A stretch of DNA of 64,000 nt from Verrucomicrobiaceae bacterium (GTDB lineage Bacteria > Verrucomicrobiota > Verrucomicrobiia > Verrucomicrobiales > Verrucomicrobiaceae): assembly GCA_024232965.1 (NCBI GenBank), contig JACKQF010000001.1:868001-932000 (forward strand), in the 5' to 3' direction. The notes under the pieces were generated by a model that saw nothing but the letters and a program-made list of their open reading frames with translations, was not told the origin of the DNA and did no database searches. The translations under genes and the position numbers were made by a program. Shown here in pieces: positions 37,101-43,686 of the stretch (the stretch's first letter is position 1; every line of letters begins with the position of its first letter).

Positions 37101-39386
37101 AATAACACCCCGACGAATTCTGGATCCGCGCCTGCCGAGGCCGTGCTGCCGACGGGCGGGGTGACGGACGCACCTTCAGCACCCGAGCCAAAGGCCTCTG
37201 CGCTGGATGCGACCACGGCTGGACCGGCAGTGATCGACATCTATCCCATTCCTCCCATTGGTGGTGAGATCACGCGCGAGGACGACGGGACGCTGAACAT
37301 TCGCATGGATCAACCGGGCTTTGCGGTACTGGGGAGCGCAAAGGTGGCGGCCTTGCAGGAGGATTACGCCATCGAGTTTGCAGCCGAAGGGCGCGTGCTG
37401 GAGATGAATAGCGGCGGCGACGTTTCATTGGTCGTCTATGCTGATGGCGCTGCATTCGATGTTCGCTCCTCCCATGGCGGGAGGGTGTTGCTGGCGACTA
37501 CGAAGGAGTGGAGTAGCATGCGGACTTGGTTTCTCGGCAAAAAGGACCGTCAGTTCGAAAACATCGTGCTGGGGATCGATTTTAAAAGTGCCGGCAAGGT
37601 GCAGTTGAAGGACCTGTCGGTCGCCGCCATCAGCGCCACTGAGATTGGGAAGCGAAACCTAGCGGTGAGCAGCGCCGCGTCAGCGCCGCAATCACCTGCC
37701 GAATCTGTGTTGCAGATGCGCTGGGTGCAGGATGTGCCTTCGGAGGGGACTCAAGATTTGCAGATGGTGGGCGATGTCAGGGGCGGGGGAACGCTGGAAA
37801 CGCTTCACGTTCAGAAGGAGTCCGTGCTCGACGAAACGGCTTTGGAATCGGTCAAAGTGAACAACGATGCGCAGGCAGGCACCTGGGGCATTGAGCTTCA
37901 GTTCACCGAGTCGGGTGGGCGGCGCTTTGCCGAACTCACGCGCGGGGCGAAGGGGCGAAAGCTGGCTATTGTCATCGGCGGCACGCTCTACGCTGCTCCG
38001 GTGATCACTGGAGAGATCACGGACGGGCGGGCGGTGATTCAGGGCAACAGGCCGGAGAAGATCACGCGCGCCTTGGCCGCTCATGTGGCCGTCGCGCTCA
38101 AAGCAGCGAAGGAGGTGGGAAACGATCCCGGTTCAGTGGCTCCCACAAAGACATCACCCGAGACTGTTACCGAACGCAAGGTCGAGGAGTCGCCAAACGA
38201 AGTGCCATTCACCGGCACACCCAGGCTGCGCTACATTGCCTGGATGCCCAAGGATGCGAGCGGGTGGCAACTGTATACGACGGAGGGGGAGGCTGTGACT
38301 GCGCCCGGCGACATTCCCTTGGCAGACTGGGAATGGTGGCAAAAGGGCTCATCCAATTCAGACACTGTGTCCAAGATCAGCGGCACGGCAGGCTGGCTGA
38401 TGTTTTTCTTTTCGCATCCGATCATCGACAACCGAAGCGAGAGCGACCTGAAGATATTCAACCCGGAGTGGGCAGAAATAAACACCAATCAACGCATCAC
38501 GTGGGCCGACTATCCGGAGGCAAATCAATCCGAAGGCTGGCAGGCCGTTGGCTGCCGAATTCCTTACACCGTCGCAAAAGGGCAGCTCAGAGTGCGCCTC
38601 GGGATCAAGGCTGGGGCGTGGAGCAATGGCACGCTTGTCGCAGCCGGGAAAACCAACAATGCAGGGGGTGGTCAGTTTTTGACCGATTCAGGCCAGGACG
38701 AGACCGGAGGTGCCTATGTGACTGTGGTCACCCAAGATGAAGACGCGATGCCCTCTGATCAGTGGGAGGTCTGGGGTCGCCTGCAGGACGGCTCGGAGAT
38801 ACGCAGTGACGGTGGCGGCACCACCGTTCCCACCGGAGACCAGTATGAGCATACCGTTCGCTTCACGAAGCCACTCTCGTCGTTTGCCGGATTTTACCTC
38901 CGCAGCAGGGCAAGGCGAATTTTCAACTACGACGGAGTTCAGGTGCCGCAGCCCCCATTCGCGGTTCCAGAATCAGCGCTCAAGTCTACCTGCCAAATGC
39001 GCTGGGTGCAGGGCGAGGCTTCCTCAGAAACGGAACCCATTCCCGTTGCTGCAAAAGCGCAAAGCGAGACGCTGAACGTCGAGAAGGCCGTCCTGCTTGA
39101 TCATGCCGCTTTGAAATCCGCCAAGGCCATTCACAGGAACGGGGGCTCGAAGGTTGAGCTGCAATTCACCGCGAGCGGCAGACGGCGCTTTGCCGAACTC
39201 ACGCGGGAAGGAAAGGGCAGGAGGCTGGCGATCGTGATCGATGGCAAGGTTCATGCCGCGCCCGTGATCCAGACAGAGATCAGTGACGGACGGGTGGAGA
39301 TCAGCGGCAATTTCACTTATGAAGAAGCGGATGATCTGGCGGCGAGGCTACAACAAACCATCGAATCACCGTCGGCATCGAAATGA
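34101..39386 (+). CDS. Giant membrane Ser/Thr protein kinase with DUF1648-like and SecD-head-like repeats
   Basis: A 1761-residue protein. Two CPRC pairs (residues 12-15, 28-31) form a zinc ribbon. The kinase domain (about 65-330) has GRGGMG, Lys93, HRDIKPEN (His190-Asp192) and DFG (210-212), so it should be active; APE is within YAAPEQ. Five to seven membrane helices follow (about 420-660), with a DUF1648-like VATHFGASGAANGW. The exported C-terminal part includes two segments similar to the SecD periplasmic head (about 1203-1335 and 1624-1755: GRRFAELTR, AIVIxG, AAPVI). Repeat DNA encodes residues 219-238 in the activation loop. The reading frame continues past the stop as a decayed tail. 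Confidence 0.85.
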   Translation: MDPSTSSSSSKCPRCGESLPTDAVVGLCPRCLMVGAMQPTQAGAAAAAIPLLTPEELAPHFPQLEILECLGRGGMGVVYKARQKSLNRLVALKLLAPERADDPQFAARFEKEAHALAALNHPNIVGVHDFGVTQTLLSETPTYFLLMEFVDGVNLRQLLQTKRLTPKEALSIVPPICEALQCAHDHGIVHRDIKPENLLIDKNGTVKIADFGIAKIVHRETDTSVCSGAEQTEVSASLPQGTPDYAAPEQQDNSVATDHRADIYSLGVVLYEMLTGERPQQDFVPPSKRVQVDVRIDEIVLKALEKTPELRFATATEFRTQVEAATNSPSQPVAPDLSRFSKDPGNWRFFFIYFCREDPRIIVPKRIAGLGWTINFARPSAVPLLAGLCGVVWAVLEILQQSHASHQTIWTTALVMLAGLVVFCQRLSNPVQRPGGGGLFDLSKATNPFTRHLLVPAGVFGVIYTALVLYVTTTGAHLPDRVATHFGASGAANGWMTRQEHITFTCLMPLGLMVFLILVLGLSALNPQSLNLPHRNYWMAPERRRATFCILGGQNLLLGAIITLFLGAIHWSILTTNQTTPPKLSGGLLYGPVVGFVGLMVLWGVGLASRFSKKDEPKLVNYNVASTTKSKWLILIGWLAVLGLGVFLWSHLNGPSNPLSKPEQTLVETNARTNPDWCEIELLYPPTYPFDKSMHCQWLVRASRPEVVRFELPGNVINDPLRDTTPLIQGKKMVPRSFSTQLSLTVRGSASNKSKLYLMVGPEAYQADVDLPFEEVKTQIAKTLRTQPTQVGRNTPTEMFVLNGKPYVLQVVDAPESTAAATHPIPPIGSGSIRADSAQVVSEAHQRLSWLIEDQPPLAADSPELRKSPYFPLPAEAVGWAEFAGQFNPVMYLAGPLPRGGSESLGTGLETEPGKAVTLEVFRGTHALAVANRFLGQFQIVCQPATAEVEAEFTLSEQGQLFFHVFTTQSGVRLEGTRTRPADPADKPVGRHLKLRSPTGNNTPTNSGSAPAEAVLPTGGVTDAPSAPEPKASALDATTAGPAVIDIYPIPPIGGEITREDDGTLNIRMDQPGFAVLGSAKVAALQEDYAIEFAAEGRVLEMNSGGDVSLVVYADGAAFDVRSSHGGRVLLATTKEWSSMRTWFLGKKDRQFENIVLGIDFKSAGKVQLKDLSVAAISATEIGKRNLAVSSAASAPQSPAESVLQMRWVQDVPSEGTQDLQMVGDVRGGGTLETLHVQKESVLDETALESVKVNNDAQAGTWGIELQFTESGGRRFAELTRGAKGRKLAIVIGGTLYAAPVITGEITDGRAVIQGNRPEKITRALAAHVAVALKAAKEVGNDPGSVAPTKTSPETVTERKVEESPNEVPFTGTPRLRYIAWMPKDASGWQLYTTEGEAVTAPGDIPLADWEWWQKGSSNSDTVSKISGTAGWLMFFFSHPIIDNRSESDLKIFNPEWAEINTNQRITWADYPEANQSEGWQAVGCRIPYTVAKGQLRVRLGIKAGAWSNGTLVAAGKTNNAGGGQFLTDSGQDETGGAYVTVVTQDEDAMPSDQWEVWGRLQDGSEIRSDGGGTTVPTGDQYEHTVRFTKPLSSFAGFYLRSRARRIFNYDGVQVPQPPFAVPESALKSTCQMRWVQGEASSETEPIPVAAKAQSETLNVEKAVLLDHAALKSAKAIHRNGGSKVELQFTASGRRRFAELTREGKGRRLAIVIDGKVHAAPVIQTEISDGRVEISGNFTYEEADDLAARLQQTIESPSASK
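34494..34515. repeat. Single arm of the palindromic dispersed repeat (in kinase gene)
   Basis: A solitary arm with the hairpin TCAGACA-4-TGTCTGA. It encodes TQTLLSE (about residues 133-139) in the loop before LLMEFV of the kinase N-lobe, a position where homologous kinases usually have a short variable loop. The second arm is missing. Confidence 0.6.
34756..34812. repeat. Palindromic dispersed repeat, copy 3 (in kinase activation loop)
   Basis: Arms at 34756-34777 and 34791-34812 pair at 20 of 22 positions around a 13-base loop, with core CAGACACTTCTGTCTG. The copy lies in frame between the DFG and APE motifs of the kinase and so forms much of its activation segment. Confidence 0.8.
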
Positions 39387-39653
39387 TCCAATGCTCAGGG
39401 GGAAACCAATGCCCAAAGACAGAGAGCTGACGCCAGTCACGTAGCTGCCAGCGAAAGTCCAACCACGCAGGAAGCGGCCGTCATCGACACCCATCCCATT
39501 CCTCCGATTGGCAGCAACATCATGAGGGACGACAACGGGACACTCAGCATCCGCATGAGCCAGCCGGGTTTTGTTGTATTGGGGGCTCGCTTTGAGGCCG
39601 GTCGGCGTGCGAGCTTGGCAAAAATCTGGGTGGAGGCCGCCAAACCATTCTAG
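39387..39653 (+). pseudogene. Decayed C-terminal extension of the kinase gene (in frame after its stop)
   Basis: Directly after the kinase TGA (39384-39386), the same frame stays open for 88 codons to TAG at 39651. It reads AVIDTHPIPPIG then a DDNGTLSIRMSQPGF-like stretch, which copies the kinase interior near 37231-37335 (AVIDIYPIPPIG, EDDGTLNIRMDQPGF). The kinase has a further PIPPIG copy near 36570. This looks like a third repeat unit lost through a nonsense mutation or an incomplete duplication. It fills most of the 345-base gap before the next gene; the rest of the gap shows nothing clear. Confidence 0.65.
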
Positions 39654-39731
39654 ACGGGTGGCTTGGGCTTTCTACTCTGCGCGGGTTTATGAGCGCTTTT
39701 TTCAACTTCAAACCCACGGGCAAAAGAGCTG

Positions 39732-40991
39732 ATGACACCTAACCACGTCACAATCCTGGGCGCAGGCGTCATTGGCTTGAGCACGGCGCTTTACTGCGCG
39801 CGGCGGGGAATGGCTGTGACGGTGGTGGATCAAAAGCTGCGGTTGCGGGATGGCTGTTCATTTGGCAATGCGGGCATGATCGTGCCGAGCCACTTCATCC
39901 CGTTGGCTGCGCCGGGGATGGTGGCGCTGGGATTGAAATGGATGTGGAATCCGGAGTCGCCGTTTTACATCAAGCCGCGCCTAGATCGCGACCTCATCGG
40001 CTGGGGACTGGAGTTTTGGAAGGCGGCCAGCCAGCGGCGCGTCGATGCGGCGGCACCCATTTTGCGGGACCTGAGTTTGCTGAGCCGCGAGTGTTATGAG
40101 GACATGGGGCTGGACTTTGGTTTGGTGAAGAAGGGGTTGTTGATGCTGTGCAAGAAGCAAGAGACGCTGGATGAGGAGGGGCAGATGGCGGCGATGGCGA
40201 ATGCGCTGGGCATTCCCGCTGAGGTGCTGGACGCTGCGGCCACGGCGGCGCTGGATCCGGCGGTGACGATGGATGTTTGTGGTAGCGTGTTTTTTCCAAA
40301 GGACTGCCATCTGTCTCCATCGCGGTATATGGCGGCATTGGAGTCTGAGCTGGAGCGGCTTGGCGTGGTCTTTCGCTTTGGGTTTGAGATTGAGGGTTGG
40401 AACTCAAAGACGGAGGCGGGTGGGCGGCGGAAGCTGCTCGGGGTGCGGAGCGGAGATGAGGTTGTTGAAGCCGATGAATTTGTTTTGGCCTCCGGTGTCT
40501 GGTCAGCGGCGATGGCGAAGGCTCTGGATCTGCGGATTCCCATGCAGGCAGGGAAGGGCTACAGTCTGACGCTGCCAAATCCGAAACAGCTTCCCGCCCT
40601 GTGCAGCATCTGCACCGAGGCGCGGCTGGCGGTGACGCCGATGGATGGTGCGCTACGCGTGGGGGGAACGATGGAGATGGCGGGCACGGACGAGTCGATT
40701 TCGCAACGACGCGTGCGAGGCATCACGCGGGCTTTTCCCGATTACTTCCCAGCCTTTGAGGAGCGCGACTTTGCTGAGGTGAAACCGTGGACGGGTCTGC
40801 GGCCAGTGTCTCCCGACGGCATGCCTTACATTGGTCGGTCAGATCGGTGGGAAAACCTCACCATCGCCACCGGCCATGCGATGATGGGATTGAGCCTAGC
40901 GCCCGCCACGGGGCGCATCGTTGCTGACTTGCTCAATGGTGACAAACCGCCCGTTGCGCTTGAGTTGATGTCGCCGAATCGGTTCCAGTAG
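39732..40991 (+). CDS. FAD-dependent D-amino-acid dehydrogenase, probable D-hydroxyproline dehydrogenase
   Basis: A 419-residue flavoprotein of the DadA group. The N-terminal dinucleotide-binding motif is GAGVIGLSTALY, followed by GCSFGNAGMIVPSH; the C-terminal WTGLRPVSPDGMPYIG and TGHAMMGLSLAPATG complete the FAD fold. In hydroxyproline degraders an enzyme of this kind oxidises cis-4-hydroxy-D-proline, made by the epimerase, to delta1-pyrroline-4-hydroxy-2-carboxylate. The epimerase and lyase genes 30-35 kb upstream support this role. A general D-amino-acid dehydrogenase is the alternative. No signal peptide; probably bound to the inner membrane face. Confidence 0.85.
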   Translation: MTPNHVTILGAGVIGLSTALYCARRGMAVTVVDQKLRLRDGCSFGNAGMIVPSHFIPLAAPGMVALGLKWMWNPESPFYIKPRLDRDLIGWGLEFWKAASQRRVDAAAPILRDLSLLSRECYEDMGLDFGLVKKGLLMLCKKQETLDEEGQMAAMANALGIPAEVLDAAATAALDPAVTMDVCGSVFFPKDCHLSPSRYMAALESELERLGVVFRFGFEIEGWNSKTEAGGRRKLLGVRSGDEVVEADEFVLASGVWSAAMAKALDLRIPMQAGKGYSLTLPNPKQLPALCSICTEARLAVTPMDGALRVGGTMEMAGTDESISQRRVRGITRAFPDYFPAFEERDFAEVKPWTGLRPVSPDGMPYIGRSDRWENLTIATGHAMMGLSLAPATGRIVADLLNGDKPPVALELMSPNRFQ

Positions 40992-41017
40992 ATCAGTCAC
41001 GTATCGAATTGAGAATT

Positions 41018-42766
41018 ATGAAACCTGTCTTCCTCGCCTTTTTGTTCAGTGCCTCCATCGGGCTGGGTCTCGACCGCCCGAAGCTCCAAATCCTGAATGC
41101 GGGCGATACGGCGGTGGAGGTCTATTGGATCGCGGCGGATGGAAAGCGTGTGCCGAATGGCAAAATTGAGCCGGGCAAAGACAGCATCATTGGCACCACG
41201 CTTGGTCATCGCTTCGTAATCGTGGATGGGGCCAAGGAGACCGAGGTCGTGAGCAAGGTGCGCGTGCAGGGCTTTCGCTACGATCCGACGGCGAAAGATG
41301 GCGTGCCAGCGTTTTACACCCAAGTCGTCCGTGCGCATGGGTATCCGATCTGTGGTTCGGCGAAGGTGAATCCGTATGCGCTGAAGGAGGCGGCTTACCT
41401 CACTGACCTGATGCTGGCAAAGCGGCCGGATGTGCGGGAGGCGATGATTGCCAGTGGATCGCGGCTTTGCATCTTGGCGTACGATGAATTCACCACCGAT
41501 CAGCCGGAATGGGCCTGGCTGGGGAAGGTGCCGGTGCCTGGCTTTGAAAGGCTAGCCACCAAGGACTACCGCGATGCCCGCGCCCGTGGCATGGGCGGCA
41601 GCGCCACTGACCCCTTCTGCTCCTGCGCGGAGGAGAACCTTCTTAGCTACGAGGGCGACCCCTATTCAACGGAATGCATTTTCATCCATGAGTTTGCCCA
41701 CAACATCCATCTGCGCGGCTTGGTGAATGTGGACCCAACCTTTGACCCAAGAGTGAAAGCTGCCTTTGATGCTGCGACGAAAGCGGGGCTGTGGAAGGGC
41801 AAGTATGCCAGCGTGAATCATCACGAATACTTTGCGGAAGGTGTGCAAAGCTGGTTCGACAACAACCGCGAAAACGATCACGACCACAACCACGTCAACA
41901 CCCGTGTCGAGCTGCTCGAATACGATCCCGGCCTCGCCGCGCTCTGTCGCGAGGTCTTTGGAGATACCGAGCTGAAATACACGAAACCGACGACGCGGCT
42001 CACGGGTCATCTCAAAGGCTACGATCCGAGCCAAGCGCCGAAGTTCATCTGGCCAGAACGACTCCAGAATGCCAGAAACGCCATCCGCGCCGCTGCGGAA
42101 AAGCGATCAAATTCTGCGACGGGGACGAAGTCGCATGACGAGCGTCTCATTGCTGGCTGGACGGTTCATGTCAGCACGACGCTGATCGAGAAGGAGCCGG
42201 TGGCTCTCAAAAAGGCACTGGCTCTCCTTCAGGCTCAGCTCGACGAGATCGCGCGTGTGGTGCCAGCGAATGCTGTTGCAGAACTGCGCAAGGTGCCGCT
42301 GTGGATCAATCCTGAGTATCCCCAGACTCAGCCGCGGGCGGAGTTTCACCCCGATGAGGGATGGCTACGTGAGAACGGTCGTGACCCGGCGATGGCGAAG
42401 GGGGTCGAGTTTACCAATGTGCGCATCTTTGATGCTGAGACGCGCCGGATGCCAAACTTTGCCCTGCACGAACTGGCGCACGCCTACCACAATCGAGTGG
42501 TGAGGATGAGCTTTGGCAATCTTGAGATCAAGAAGGCTTATGAGAAGGCCAAGGCCAGCGGCAAGTATGATCAGGTAGAAAGGAAAGATAGCGAAGGTCG
42601 CAGTCGCCTGGAGCAAGCCTATGCAATGACGAATCCGCAGGAATACTTCGCTGAATGCAGTGAGGCGTTCTTTTCGCGGAACGATTTCTATCCCTTCAAG
42701 AAGGACGAACTAAAGCGGCATGACCCGGAGATGTTTGATCTGCTGGGACGGTTGTGGGAGAATTGA
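41018..42766 (+). CDS. Secreted double metallopeptidase with N-terminal VHL-beta-like domain
   Basis: A 582-residue protein with a signal peptide. Residues about 24-85 form a VHL-beta-like module: W37, N47, T60, H64 and F66 at pVHL spacing (KLQILNAG at the start). Then come two metallopeptidase-like domains: one with IHEFAHNIH (about residue 225) and HHEYFAEG as third-ligand region, and one with LHELAHAYHN (about residue 485) and NPQEYFAE. The second closely matches the C-terminal domain of the sulfatase at 21488-23521. It may digest the protein core of the substrate while docked by the VHL-like module. Start at ATG 41018 rather than the upstream TTG. Confidence 0.82.
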   Translation: MKPVFLAFLFSASIGLGLDRPKLQILNAGDTAVEVYWIAADGKRVPNGKIEPGKDSIIGTTLGHRFVIVDGAKETEVVSKVRVQGFRYDPTAKDGVPAFYTQVVRAHGYPICGSAKVNPYALKEAAYLTDLMLAKRPDVREAMIASGSRLCILAYDEFTTDQPEWAWLGKVPVPGFERLATKDYRDARARGMGGSATDPFCSCAEENLLSYEGDPYSTECIFIHEFAHNIHLRGLVNVDPTFDPRVKAAFDAATKAGLWKGKYASVNHHEYFAEGVQSWFDNNRENDHDHNHVNTRVELLEYDPGLAALCREVFGDTELKYTKPTTRLTGHLKGYDPSQAPKFIWPERLQNARNAIRAAAEKRSNSATGTKSHDERLIAGWTVHVSTTLIEKEPVALKKALALLQAQLDEIARVVPANAVAELRKVPLWINPEYPQTQPRAEFHPDEGWLRENGRDPAMAKGVEFTNVRIFDAETRRMPNFALHELAHAYHNRVVRMSFGNLEIKKAYEKAKASGKYDQVERKDSEGRSRLEQAYAMTNPQEYFAECSEAFFSRNDFYPFKKDELKRHDPEMFDLLGRLWEN

Positions 42767-42822
42767 ACAAAAAGCGAGGATTGTGACCGGAACTAACCTC
42801 TCCGCACCGTATCGATATCGTC

Positions 42823-43686
42823 ATGCGCCGATTCATCTTCCTTTGCAGTTCCGCCTTTTTCATCGCCACTTTGGGCGCTTTCGCTCAGTCGCTTTCGAGT
42901 GATCTCGAATACGCGCGTGTGGAGGGTTTGTCGCTGAAGCTTGATTTGCATTTACCCACGGAAAAAAATCCGCCCTTGCTCGTGTATGTGCATGGGGGCG
43001 CGTGGCGGGCGGGATCGCGGGCGGATGTTCCGGTGGCGGAGTTACTGAACCACGGGTTTGCGATTGCGAGTGTGGACTATCGTTTATCGACCGAGGCGCG
43101 GTTTCCGGCACAGGCGCACGACATCAAGGCAGCGATTCGTTTTCTGCGCGCCAAGGCGGATTTGTTTCACTACGACGCGAACCGGATCGGCATCGTCGGA
43201 TCGTCTGCGGGTGGACATTTGGCGGCCTTGGTGGGATTGAGCAATGGGCAGACGGAGCTGGAAGGGAAGGTGGGGGAGCACCTGGATCAAAGCAGCGATG
43301 TGCAGGCGGTGGTGAGTCTGTATGGGGCCTCCAATTTGCAATCGATCCTGGCGCAGAGCACGGAGTTTGGTCTGAAGATGCGGGTGCCGGCGCTGGAACT
43401 GCTGCTGGGTGCCCGACCTGAGGTGGTGCCGGGTATGGCGAAGCTCGCCAGTCCGGTGGCTCACTTGGACAAGACGGATCCGCCGCTGCTGCTCATCCAC
43501 GGTGATGCGGATCCGCAGATGCCGCCGCAGCAATCAAAGGAATTGGCCAACGCATGCGAGGCATTGGGCCTGGACGTGAAACTGGTCATGATCCCCGGTG
43601 CCAAACATGGTGGTCCGGTGTTCTATGACGAGGAGCGGACGACCTTGGTGGCGGCGTTTTTCAAGCGGGCGCTTGGGGTGCCCTAG
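42823..43686 (+). CDS. Secreted alpha/beta hydrolase (BD-FAE/HSL-like esterase)
   Basis: A 287-residue protein with a signal peptide (ending GAFAQS). The oxyanion motif HGGAW, nucleophile GSSAGG, acid HGDADPQMP and His in GAKHGG form a complete esterase triad. Such secreted esterases often remove acetyl or feruloyl groups from plant or algal polysaccharides; a peptidase or lipase-like role is less likely. It ends in convergent overlap (4 bases) with the GH10-like gene. Confidence 0.85.
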   Translation: MRRFIFLCSSAFFIATLGAFAQSLSSDLEYARVEGLSLKLDLHLPTEKNPPLLVYVHGGAWRAGSRADVPVAELLNHGFAIASVDYRLSTEARFPAQAHDIKAAIRFLRAKADLFHYDANRIGIVGSSAGGHLAALVGLSNGQTELEGKVGEHLDQSSDVQAVVSLYGASNLQSILAQSTEFGLKMRVPALELLLGARPEVVPGMAKLASPVAHLDKTDPPLLLIHGDADPQMPPQQSKELANACEALGLDVKLVMIPGAKHGGPVFYDEERTTLVAAFFKRALGVP

